Part shown: positions 49,723 to 59,688 of the stretch, one piece after another | Position numbering within the stretch: position 1 is the first letter of the stretch | Layout of the letters: each line of letters starts with the position of its first letter | Assembly (NCBI GenBank): GCA_025890175.1 | Contig: JANPYM010000003.1 | Span: forward strand, 3,613,437 to 3,677,436 | DNA: 64,000 nucleotides | Direction of reading: 5' to 3' | DNA from: Ciborinia camelliae | Lineage: Eukaryota > Ascomycota > Leotiomycetes > Helotiales > Sclerotiniaceae | Notes under the pieces: model-generated | What the model saw: the letters and a program-made list of their open reading frames with translations, nothing else | Told to the model about the DNA's origin: nothing | The model's database searches: none | Program-made: the position numbers and the translations under genes

Positions 49723-51738
49723 TCATTCCACCACCTGATCTGCACCGTCATTCACCATCCCTGGAATCATCACATCTTGATTCTGTGAGCCAAGAAATTG
49801 CTCAAGAAATGCCCATCCACTATCGTCCGTAGAATCTGTCATGCCTTCGCTCCATGACCAGTCATCGCTTTGAGATGGTACCATTGTTTGCCAGTAAGCT
49901 TCAGAGGTTTCGACCTGGTCATTATGGAAAGGTGTTTGAGTGACAGATGTCCTACCGTTGTTATCATAACCGCATTTCAAAGTCGTGGCTTCAATAAGCC
50001 GTCGCACCTTGTTAGTATCCTGTCGTCTAGAAGATTGTTCTTGTAATACAACATTCGCATCCTGAAGAAGATTTAAAGATGCCGTAACGTCAACAATCGT
50101 GATGATCGTGGATTCATCGGTATGCTGTTTGGTATAGCAGATACATAAACATATTGCTGTACAAGCAAGTAGGAAATCATGCCATGTTAGGCTGCCCAGG
50201 AACCAACGCTCTGTTTCTAGCTGTCCACCTGGTTCAAATTCTTTGTACATATCCAGAAAACGTGTTACGAGATCTGTCGCAGAAGTATAACATATTTGAA
50301 GACTGCTTGTTCTTCCCCGAGCAACGTATTTTCGATGTAGCACACAGAGAGACTTATGATAAATAAAATATACGCAAAGTCGAGTGACTGTGACAGATGG
50401 AGAATCAACAATCGAGTCCTCCATGGATCGAGCTTGAAAACAATGAGGAAGATCTGCAAATGTATCTCGAATCTCTTTATCGATCGCTTCGAGCTCTTTC
50501 TGAGGTCTATCAAATGCAGCAAGAGTGTGGCGAATAACCTTTTCGAAGACCATCATAAGTCGGTGCTTTGCAATGTAAAAGAGCAATTCGGTGGGCTCAT
50601 TTGGAGACCTAGCTGGTGGCAATTGTAGAGTGTCTTCATCAAAATCGGAGTCCAAGAGATTCGTGGGTGGTCTGGTGTCCCAAGTAGGATATTGAATATT
50701 GCTCGGCAGTCCAAGTTGAAATGAGATGAGCATATCAAGCTGCATACACAACGACCAAGTTCGTCGGCGCATCTCGCCCTCGAACGCGGATATTTTCCCT
50801 CGAGATCCGTTGGCATCACGATGATAGCCCATAATTGTTGCCATGCGAACGATTATACCGAGGATAATTGCCACATCCGGACCCAAATCAGCACCCCTTA
50901 AGCATTTTGCATGAGCATATAAGAGTAGTGCCTCCACAGAGAATTTTTGAGGTCGATGATACGCTCCAACCACCAGACAATGAGCAGCAGCTGTACCAAA
51001 TCGATAGGTCAGCTTCTGCTCATCTACATCAAGACTGGGAGACAGAAGTCTTGTAGATATGTCAAGAACCGAAAATAGGATCGATGCCCATAATGGCGAG
51101 GCAGAGGCAGGATTGTCCCAGAACGCCTGATAAAGGCGGCGAAATTGTGTAGTATGTAAAAATGGGGCAGAAATGATCTTTGTTCTGAAATAAGCTCCAA
51201 CCAAGCGATCAACCTCTTGTCTGGGAGGAAGAAACTGTGAAAGTACTTGATGAAATAGTAACGGTTTCTTTGCAGAACCAAAGAGTACTTCGTCTCCATC
51301 ACAAATGCTAGGATCCGTACTATTGTTGACATCGTCATGATCTCTGAGTACATTGCGAAGCTCGTCGATATCATCCAGCATTGCGGACCAGTGGGTTGCT
51401 CCCTTGTGAAGAGAATCACGAGATATCTCAACCATACCACTTTGTGTGGGCACCCCATGGTCTGTAGAAATGTTATTGGAGCGCGAGAGGTCCTGTACCA
51501 ATTGCTCTAAGTGTTCTAGTCTTGCTTCAGCCTGTATTAGGTTCTGGTGGTGGTGGTGATTCTGCGCTTCCAAGTTTCTAGCATAAACGCATGATGTAGC
51601 CTCATCTCTGCGTACGCAGGAACTGCATGGAATCCTGCGATCGCATTTCAATTTTCGCTTTCGACATTCGGTGCAAGCACGCAGCTCACGTTGCCTCGTA
51701 ATTCGACGCGGTTGCATGGGGTCTATCGATGATTCCAT
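49723..51738 (-). CDS. Zn2Cys6 transcription factor 2
   Basis: 671 aa in one uninterrupted frame. The zinc cluster is CX2CX6CX5CX2CX8C (C22, C25, C32, C38, C41, C50; CTECRKRKLKCDRRIPCSSC). A His-rich run and a coiled-coil-like segment (RLEHLEQLVQDLSRS) follow. The fungal-specific regulatory domain carries MATIMGYHRDANGSRGK and RRRTWSLCMQLDMLIS. It is intronless, unlike regulator 1. It is convergent with P450-1 and located centrally in the right half of the cluster. A local activator role is inferred; it is the second candidate to bind CGG-N3-CCG. Confidence 0.92.
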   Translation of the reverse strand: MESSIDPMQPRRITRQRELRACTECRKRKLKCDRRIPCSSCVRRDEATSCVYARNLEAQNHHHHQNLIQAEARLEHLEQLVQDLSRSNNISTDHGVPTQSGMVEISRDSLHKGATHWSAMLDDIDELRNVLRDHDDVNNSTDPSICDGDEVLFGSAKKPLLFHQVLSQFLPPRQEVDRLVGAYFRTKIISAPFLHTTQFRRLYQAFWDNPASASPLWASILFSVLDISTRLLSPSLDVDEQKLTYRFGTAAAHCLVVGAYHRPQKFSVEALLLYAHAKCLRGADLGPDVAIILGIIVRMATIMGYHRDANGSRGKISAFEGEMRRRTWSLCMQLDMLISFQLGLPSNIQYPTWDTRPPTNLLDSDFDEDTLQLPPARSPNEPTELLFYIAKHRLMMVFEKVIRHTLAAFDRPQKELEAIDKEIRDTFADLPHCFQARSMEDSIVDSPSVTVTRLCVYFIYHKSLCVLHRKYVARGRTSSLQICYTSATDLVTRFLDMYKEFEPGGQLETERWFLGSLTWHDFLLACTAICLCICYTKQHTDESTIITIVDVTASLNLLQDANVVLQEQSSRRQDTNKVRRLIEATTLKCGYDNNGRTSVTQTPFHNDQVETSEAYWQTMVPSQSDDWSWSEGMTDSTDDSGWAFLEQFLGSQNQDVMIPGMVNDGADQVVE

Positions 51739-52064
51739 TATTGCTTCATTTCGTTCATTTATTGTTGAGGAATATTTTTTAAGAATGTAGTGTGAGCGTG
51801 AGAGTGAGCTATAATGACATCTGACATCTGTAGTAAGATATTGGGGTTATATTATATAGCCACCCCTGACTATTTGCTACGGTTAAGAATACTAACGACC
51901 AATAAGGTTAACCTTACATAATACATTTAATACACATACGCGTCACTCATCCCCAGAGGGTTAACTATTAAATCCATTGGTAGCTTTATTGTTTTATCTA
52001 TTATTCACTGGTACTCCTACTCAGAAATCCTCGCCAGACCCAGGGCCTCAAGTTTCTCAATCCT
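51739..52064. other. Intergenic region
   Basis: About 325 bp upstream of regulator 2 and downstream of the cupin gene. AT-rich; no palindromic site seen. Confidence 0.5.
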
Positions 52065-52706
52065 CTATTTCACTTTAGCCATATCTTCAAACTGCTTGAC
52101 CATCGCTTCTGTCAATGGCACGGTTGCAAATCTCTTCAAAGCTGCCATGTTAACTTCCGGTGTTAATGTTTTCCCATCCCCAATCATCTCCTCTAGAACC
52201 TCAAAGTAACGGACGAAGAAACCTGGAGTGATGGTATTGATAAAGACTGCCTCTTCATCAAACGGATTACTGAATTTGTGGGGTAATCGGATCGGTACAG
52301 TAACAAGTTCTCCTGGTCCAGCATCTAAATGACCTCGGCCAGGGGAGTGGAAGCGAACTTTTCCTTTCTATTGAATTCAGAGTCTGAGGTATAAATTTGA
52401 AAGTGGGATCAACTTACAGTCACATAAAACCCTTCATCGTGCATTTCGTGGAAATGAAAGACGGGACCATCACTATGTGGCGGAATCAAGCTTTCGATGA
52501 TACACAAGCGATATTGTGTCTGCGAACCATCTTCCAGGATACGGTATTTATCTAAAAGTGTCAATTGAGACACGTTATGGAAACCATATTATCAATTATT
52601 ACTTACATTGTCCCAGACTTCTCCAGGGTATTTTGCTCGGGGAAGCATGTCCGATGGTGAGAGTTTGTGAGTAGCTATTAGTCCCCTTGTCGACAACTCC
52701 TTCCAT
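52065..52706 (-). CDS. Cupin-domain protein
   Basis: Three exons (52607-52706, 52418-52551, 52065-52367) assemble to 178 aa; each exon is too short to stand out alone. A single cupin barrel is visible: the metal motif is PVFHFHEMHDEGFYVTKGKV (HxH...E), with the second conserved motif in ELVTVPIRLPHKFSNP supplying the last His. The start MEGVVDKGTN follows a stop-free leader. Metal-binding single-domain cupins include dioxygenases, decarboxylases and cyclases. With a maleylacetate-reductase-like enzyme in the same cluster, a ring-modifying role is possible, but substrate and reaction are unknown. Confidence 0.85.
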
Positions 52707-53423
52707 CTTGACGCCGTTATTATTTAGGTAGGAGCGTTGAAGGTTAATTCGTGTAGGGCTGATATCTGAAACGTGTTGTCGTCCATTTTATGTATAATCA
52801 TGGCAAGTATATATACCTTGAATTGCACAAATGGATAATCTGTTAACGGCCTCCGGATAAGATTTGGAGGGTATGACGTGAGCGCTCAGTTAGTACAATC
52901 GTTCGAGAATATTGAGCTGTCATAGGCTGATCGGAATTCGGAAACCGAAAGGCGAGGGAAATAAGGAACTATCCTGTAAAGGAATATCCGGGGGCCAATT
53001 AGGCTGTATAGGACCTAGGAAAGTGCGCATACGCTATGCCTGTTTTAGATATGAGCTGACGTCCCAAGTTTCAAATTTATCGATTGGCAAAGTGTTGCAA
53101 TACCTATATGTACATTTCTTACAGTCCAAAATTATTTTGCTTGTGTACTGCCAATAGTACCGAAGGAGCTAGCTGACCTGCCGGACCCGGAAAATCAACT
53201 CTAGCCTGTACAATTCAACCAAATCTTTTAATAAATAGACTCTACATTAGTGAGCAAATGTGTACTGACCTCCGCCACCTGCGGTGTCAAGGTTGAAGGA
53301 ATTTGAAACAGTCGATTTTAGGTACAAATTAACATGAGAAGGTTGTCACTAACGCCAGGCCTAGTAACATATTGAGATCCTGCAAGCGACTAAAATATTG
53401 TAGTGCTGCCTCTAGCATCTTTT
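52707..53423. other. Intergenic region
   Basis: 700 bp upstream of the cupin gene and downstream of P450-2, with one palindromic site (52939-52947). Nothing else supported. Confidence 0.55.
52939..52947. promoter_or_regulatory. CGG-N3-CCG site upstream of cupin gene
   Basis: CGGAAACCG within TTCGGAAACCGAA, 233 bp upstream of the cupin ATG. Confidence 0.6.
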
Positions 53424-55107
53424 TTACAACATTTTCATAGCTTGCTCACCCTCCTTTAACACCTGCTGTGCCTTCTCGATCCTTGTCAATATCTCCTCTG
53501 TACTTTTTTCTGTTTCTGCAAACTCTTTTCTCAGAATCCCGGGAACTTTCGAGTCTCTAGGGATAAATGCCGCTTTGAAAGGAAGTGGCGGGGAGTTGAA
53601 TCCCGATACAAAGTTAAAGCGACCGACGTGAGCCTCAACTTTCTTTCCATCTATAGTATCCCAACCCCTTTTGATGTCATACGCCCAGAGCATTCGGGAT
53701 ACATTGATCATCATTGAATTGTTACCAACATATTGGCCTGCAATTCGATGTTAGCAAAATTGTTTCACCTAGACGAAGAATTGAACACATACCAATACAT
53801 TTACGACGACCGAATCCAAATTGCGAGTAGGGAAGGTCAGGATTCTTTACAAACCGTTCCGGCTCAAAGGAATCGGGATTAGGATACATTTGTGCGTCCA
53901 TAGAGATGGCCCAGTGTCCACCAATTACTGTCGCGCCTTTTGGGATATGATAGCCCATATATTCATCGTCGGCGGTTATTGCGTGAGGCACACCGCCCGG
54001 GAGAACTGGACGCCATCGATGGACCTCTTTGATAAATGCGAGTAAGTAAGGCATTTTCTCCGTATCCTCAAAGGTGGGTAGGCGATCACGGCCAACTACC
54101 TCGTCGATTTCATCTTGGAGGATCTTGACTTTTTCAGGATGAAGAATGGCGGCCATTGTGAAGACTTGGAGGGTCATTGTGGTTGTATCAGCGCCAGCTT
54201 CGTATGTATTACCGATGACGTATGATAACTGGGTATCTGTGAGATCTTTGTGCTCCTTCATGGTAAGAATATCCTTACACCAGTTGTAACCCATTCGCTT
54301 CGCTGCTGGCTCTCGAATCTCATTGAAAAAATCGCGTTCCTCATCACCGAGGAAGTCGGCAATCTTCTTCCAAGGCTTCATGAAACTTGGAAGTTTGTCC
54401 AGGAAGGGTAGCGAGTCAACAATCCAGTTGGTGATGAAAGCCTGATTCAGGTTGTCCATAATTCTCTCTACCCCTTTAACTTCATCTTCCTGACCCGTAG
54501 GCATACGTTTTCCATATGCGAGGGCAAACGTCAAACTTGAAGAGTAACGATGATAGCGTTTGAAAAAGTCATCTTTGGTGAGAAAATCAGAGACGAGTTG
54601 CTTACTCTCCAAGTCCTGTAACTCTCTGTATGTATTTGACATCCGCGGGCTTAAAAAGGAACCTTGCAAACGGCGGTAGCCACGCCATTGCTCGCCATAT
54701 GGCAAAATCAGAGACCGATTGCCCTGGCTAATGCACTCCCCGACCATAGTGAAAGCTGGCCGTGAGCTATAGATGTTGCTTCTTTTCTCCAGAAGGTCGC
54801 GTGCAACCTCATATGTGCCAAGGTAGATAACGGTGCTTAGACCGTACTGCATGCTGAATATGGGCCCATATTTCTTGTGCATCTCAGTCTGAGTGAGCCA
54901 TGGATGGCTTTTTGGCATTTCCAGAAGATTACCAAGAATCGGTATACCCTTAGGTCCTGGTGGTAGGCGTCGACGAAAGGCATAATAGCGAATTGAAATG
55001 ATGAATAGTGCTAAGATCGAGAAGCCTGTAAGCAAGAGAACAACCCGTGCTACTAACATCATGGTTTGGGTGGTCAGGATGCTAGTTTTGCTAATATATC
55101 CACTCAT
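53424..55107 (-). CDS. Cytochrome P450 monooxygenase 2 (OrdA-like)
   Basis: 542 aa from two exons (53793-55107 and 53424-53737). Membrane anchor VVLLLTGFSILALFIISI, proline hinge LPPGPKGIPILGN, I-helix AGADTTTMT, ExxR as KEVHRW and PERF are present. The haem motif FGFGRRKCIG is split from QYVGNNSMM by the intron, one base after the ATT codon. The overall pattern resembles O-methylsterigmatocystin-oxidoreductase-like P450s that oxidise polycyclic aromatic polyketides. It shares a promoter with the NmrA-like gene, which has two palindromic sites. Confidence 0.94.
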
Positions 55108-55395
55108 GATTGTTTATGAGTTTTGATCGAGAGCTCACCAGTTTAGAAAGATAGTGTTTGAACTCTTTACTTTCCATGAACCAGATGAAGAAGCTTATGT
55201 ATGTACAGTCATCTCTCTATAAATCCTATAGTTCCATCGCAGATGTCCTCCGATTCGCCTTGACAGTATAGAATGTTTTATTAGCAGAATATTGAATATA
55301 ACCAATCAAAGACTGAAGCCAAACTAGGCCGGAGCCCTGGAAGCTTAGATTTAGATATGATTGCTATGGATATTCTCATCTCTAGCACACCAAAT

Positions 55396-55404
55396 CGGGT
55401 TCCG
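55396..55404. promoter_or_regulatory. CGG-N3-CCG site, P450-2/NmrA promoter, site 1
   Basis: CGGGTTCCG within TCGGGTTCCGA. Confidence 0.6.
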
Positions 55405-55441
55405 ACTTGCCGAAATTTCTGCAGGCTGCATACTCGGAGAT

Positions 55442-55450
55442 CGGATCCCG
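55442..55450. promoter_or_regulatory. CGG-N3-CCG site, P450-2/NmrA promoter, site 2
   Basis: CGGATCCCG, preceded by T. Confidence 0.55.
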
Positions 55451-55634
55451 TGCAATGTGTGAGCAGCCACTAAAGTACCATCAGTGTCTCGGCACTTATG
55501 TAAATAGTTAAGTCCGCTTAACTCCGTCTGAGTTATCCCTTAACCCCTCCTCAGCCTTCCCACCGCTACCTACAATCGACTTCAATCTTTGAATTTGATT
55601 TTCACTAACAATCAATACCAAACAAACACGGAAG

Positions 55635-56564
55635 ATGTCGAATATTCTCGTCGTGGTCAATGCTACCGGTCAACAAGGCAGTTCTGTAATTAACGCTGTC
55701 CTCAATGATTCCAAATTGAGCAAGGAGTATTCTATTCGAGGAACAACTCGCGACCCAAGCAAGAGTAGTGCACAGGAGCTCTCAAACAAAGGAGTCGAGA
55801 TTGTCAAAGCCGAAGTTGAAGATTATTCGTCCCTCAAAAAGGCTTTCGAAGGAGCTCACGTCGTTTTCGCCAATACGGTAACTATCTACGATGGCCACAC
55901 ATATGAGCATGAAGTAACCCACGGTCGTGCTCTCGCCGATGCAGCAGTTTCTGCGAATGTGCCTTTCTACATATATTCCACCTTACCCAACGCTGGAAAG
56001 AATTCTGGTGGCAAGCTTAAGAATATGGGTCACTTTGACGGCAAAGAGGAGGTAGAGCAATACATACGAACTCTTCATATGAGGAGCGCCTTCATTGCAC
56101 CAGGCTCATTCATGTCAAATTTCCATACAAACATGAGACCACACCCAGCTGGTGACGGCTCCTACATTCTAGCCAACTTCGTTACTCCAGAGACTCAAAT
56201 GCCCTTAATCGATACGGCCGGAGACACGGGCAAGTGGGTCGCAGCTATTCTGGACGATTTTGATACATACGGAGGCAAGGTGCTATGTTGTGCTACGGCG
56301 CTCTACAGTTTCAAGGAAATAGCGGAGGCTATAAGCAGAGCGTCTGGGAAATCAGTGGTTTACTCGCAATTGCCGAAGGAAACTTTCCGTGGATTTCTCC
56401 CTGAAGTGGCGAGAGATCACCTTGCGGAAATGCTTGAGTACTTCCAGGACTTTGGGTATTATGGCGAGGATACGAAGAAAAAGGTTGATTGGTCATCTAA
56501 GCAGGCGCGCGGAAAATTGACGACACTAGATGAGTACTTGCAACGAAACCCTTTGGGCTTGTGA
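55635..56564 (+). CDS. NmrA-like NAD(P)-binding protein
   Basis: 309 aa without introns. The N-terminal Rossmann motif is ILVVVNATGQQGSSVINAVL. FANTVTIYD and a later YIYSTLPNAGKNSGG strand are typical of atypical SDRs of the NmrA/HSCARG type, which either sense redox state or reduce quinoid and isoflavone-like substrates. In aromatic-polyketide clusters related proteins act as ketoreductases. It is in an oxidase-rich neighbourhood and divergent from P450-2, so a reductase role is plausible but unproven. Confidence 0.9.
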   Translation: MSNILVVVNATGQQGSSVINAVLNDSKLSKEYSIRGTTRDPSKSSAQELSNKGVEIVKAEVEDYSSLKKAFEGAHVVFANTVTIYDGHTYEHEVTHGRALADAAVSANVPFYIYSTLPNAGKNSGGKLKNMGHFDGKEEVEQYIRTLHMRSAFIAPGSFMSNFHTNMRPHPAGDGSYILANFVTPETQMPLIDTAGDTGKWVAAILDDFDTYGGKVLCCATALYSFKEIAEAISRASGKSVVYSQLPKETFRGFLPEVARDHLAEMLEYFQDFGYYGEDTKKKVDWSSKQARGKLTTLDEYLQRNPLGL

Positions 56565-57395
56565 TTAGGAAATGCGGATTTCGGAAGGAAAAGTAGTATC
56601 GTCTCTGGGTAAAGAGAGAAAGAAGGGAAGACGGCAATCTTTGGGCTCTGTAACGCGCTGTAGAATCTACAAGATCTCAAGCGGGGAATTTCATTAATCA
56701 ATACACAAGTAGTTTGGGAAATCTAGGCGATCTCGAATGCAGTTTACCATAACCGACTCGATTTGGTCTCCTTTTCTAGATTATCGATTGACTTGGCAGA
56801 AATGTATCCAGGGAGTATTCAAGGAGCACAGGCAGTTTAGTAACTTAGGTCGAGGTCTTAATCGGAGTCTTGCAGGGATGGGAGTAGTGTAAGTTAGTAT
56901 TATGGTGGCTGATATTGAGGCCTGTTATACCATATTAATACGTATAAACGGTGATATCAACCACGATCGTAAATATTGAGTTCATGACGTAATATTGAAG
57001 ATATACTAAAATACTAGAATTCGATGAATTCGATCTATTTCTTCCAAAACAGGCAATATTGAAGTTATGTTTATTGGAATTTACCGAATTCCAGTATTTT
57101 GATACATTTTTAGTGATATGCAATATTGTATAAGATACTCAATGATGCTGATAATATAATATCTAATATCAACTATTGAAATACGTGATATGAAATGCGA
57201 TAGGTCTCACCAGAGTGGAGCGTATACAAAATACGCCGCACACTACGCCCATCACTGGAGTCTTGGGCGCCGCAGCCCGAAATCCAAATCAGTATCATGT
57301 AGTTTTTAATTATATTAACAAACATGGTCATCAGCCTCCCAAAAACCAAGCAGCGTTGGGCTTGAGTTGTAAATTGCTTTTATTTTATCACAAGA
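56565..57395. other. Intergenic region
   Basis: 830 bp, AT-rich between about 56930 and 57190. No exact palindromic site; a near match GCGGATTTCGG lies just after the NmrA stop. Confidence 0.5.
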
Positions 57396-58963
57396 ATGGA
57401 CAACTGCATAAATCGCTTCCTTCTAGGTCCGATAGAGAACATGGAGAACAATAGCATTACTCAATTGGCAGGTGAGATTCTTCTTGAATGTTGCTCGATG
57501 GAAAGGAATTGTCGATTATATGGAACCCCTCAACCAAATCTAGCAGCAGGTGCAAGTAAAGAATTTTGGTCGGAGGGATTGCCAGAACTCACCGAGTCAC
57601 GAAAAAAAACGCTTGGCATCTTGAGTAGACTTGCTACTCTTCTACAAGGACCCCATGACTTTCTCCATGAATTTGTAGCGCCATCTTGGGATCACGGCGC
57701 CCTTTACGCATTTCTTGAGTCAAAGCAGCTCGAGTTTATCGCTTCATCTGGAGGACAGGCATCCCTATTCAGCCTTTCAGAACGTTCTGGGGTGCCTAAA
57801 GACAAACTGGTTCGGATTCTTGAGCTGCTTCGTTGTAGGGACATTGTTCATGAGCCGAGGAACGGCATTTTCAGTTTGACTGCTATATCTGAGGAGTTGT
57901 TACATGACGGAGACTTCAGAGCTTGGGTTGAATTTCAGTAAGCATGTACCATCTTAGTAAAAAAAAGTCCCGGGCTATGAATCATTTGTGATAACATAAT
58001 AGACTCTTCGAGACACGAATCGCCAGTGCCCACCTCTCTGAGACGCTCCTTACTGGCCCCAATGATTATGCTGAAGGCATATCCGGGTTCAAGCAAGGGT
58101 ATGTTACACTCTGCAATATCTCTGATTTGTCTTGTTAATTCGCATCGCAGATTCGGCGCTGAGATGTATGACTGGCATGCGGATCATACAGAAAATCGAA
58201 TTCGATTTGTTAAAGCAATGAAAGGGGTTTCCAAGGGTAAGCTTAATATAACCCTCTTACAATGCCAAGTTTTCCCATACTTATGTGTGAATAGCTCTTG
58301 ACCCCGCGGACTCTCTTATTCGAGGATGGTTCGACCACAAAACCTCTGCTTCGAAGAACACTAAAGTCATCGAGATTGGTGGAAGATATGGATTTGGATC
58401 GGTATCACTTGCTGCAGAGAAATCCGATCTTTCGTTCGAAATCCGCTGCGATTCACAAGATTTTCTAGATCGTGGCGAAGCACTTATTGATCCTCATACT
58501 AGAGGACGAATAGCATTCACGCATGTCAGATCGATTTTTGAACCATGTCCAGCGAGCGACTCAAGTAGTGTTTTCGTATATCTGATGCGCAATTTGTTCT
58601 GGAATTGGACCGATGATAATGTCATCAAGCTTCTGCGGAGCCTACTTCCAATTTTGAAAGCCGCACCAACATATATCCTTATTACGGATGGTGTATCACC
58701 ATTGCCGAAAGATTTCCCACCTCATGTTGAGATCGCTTATAGAAGACGAGATATAACCACCATGGCAATGCACAATGTGAAGCAGAGAACGCAAGATGAA
58801 TGGCTAGATGTATTTTCCCAGGTTGATCCGGCACTTAAGGTAAATAAATGTTTCTTTGTTTTTACTTTCTCGACGACACCTAACGTCAACGCAGGTAAAT
58901 ACGACTTTCAAAAATAGTTCGCACGTATATAAAGGATTGTGGGAGCTCACCTTTAATGCTTGA
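57396..58963 (+). CDS. O-methyltransferase-like protein lacking the catalytic His
   Basis: Five exons (57396-57937, 58003-58098, 58151-58236, 58295-58839, 58895-58963) give 445 aa. N-terminal winged-helix part (FSLSERSGVPKDKLVRILEL) and a Rossmann part are as in COMT-type enzymes. Two key sites deviate: the SAM motif reads VIEIGGRYGFGS instead of a Gly/Ser-rich GGSSG or GGGxG, and the catalytic motif H-N/D-W reads RNLFWNW, with W344 where the other cluster enzyme has H323. The protein is otherwise full length with a normal C-terminus (KGLWELTF), so it is not a simple pseudogene. It could be a repurposed non-methylating enzyme, as known for O-methyltransferase-like pericyclases (inference). 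An alternative start is M16. Confidence 0.83.
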
Positions 58964-59688
58964 ATGCTTGGAGTATGAGTGTGCAAATTGAGCTCAAACT
59001 TGGATGTCACTACCACCCCGTATGGAGGATGCTTCACAAAGGGAAGCGATTATAGGGCCTTATAGGGTATAAGCGCTATCATAACCCCTGAAATTTACGT
59101 GCTTGGACTCAAATTGAGGCTAAACGAGCCTATAGAAATCAAAACTTATCAAAACTAAAATCAATTCTAATCTCGATCAAGTAAAATTATAGGCACCATT
59201 AGCCTGTTCAGGCACTAATTTACAGGGCCCAGGGCTGCGAATATGAATCGACATAATTTGCTTGGATTATAGCGTACTATAGCGTATATACCCTGTAAGG
59301 CACTAAAGTCACATCGCTTTTCCTTCGTACAGTACCTAAGAACAAGACATCTGGAAAAGTTTCAGTCGGAAGTTATTCTTATCTCAGCGATGAATGCCTA
59401 GATTATACATACACTGAATACTAGGCCCCATTAAGATGAATTATATTATGTTCTTCCAGATTATTGGCTTTAACATAGGTACCTAATCATTGTATATATA
59501 CCTACCTATGCATATGCCGGTGTTAGTCGGTGTTAATCGGAGCTGGTCGGGGCTGGAGCCCGAGCAAAATCCAGATGGCTATCAGTATAAAAGAATCCTT
59601 AACTTGAGATACATAAAGTAAATTGATTACTATGTTGTCGTTGTTATCCTTAAGGTACAATAGCAGTGTTGAATCCAGAAAAATAAAG
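58964..59688. other. Intergenic region
   Basis: 725 bp upstream of FAD monooxygenase 2, with a four-copy CGG decamer array at 59519-59558. Confidence 0.55.
59519..59558 (+). promoter_or_regulatory. Four tandem CGG-starting decamers
   Basis: CGGTGTTAGT, CGGTGTTAAT, CGGAGCTGGT and CGGGGCTGGA stand head to tail, 131-170 bp upstream of the ATG at 59689. CGG half-sites repeat every 10 bp, one helical turn. Confidence 0.5.

Larger units (their letters stand above)
55108..55634. promoter_or_regulatory. Bidirectional promoter, P450-2 and NmrA-like gene
   Basis: 527 bp holding two CGG-N3-CCG palindromes 46 bp apart (55396-55404 and 55442-55450). Confidence 0.65.

Noticed and set aside
57396..58963. 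Calling the second O-methyltransferase-like gene a pseudogene
   Set aside because: All five exons keep frame, splice sites are canonical and the C-terminus is complete; only specific catalytic residues differ.
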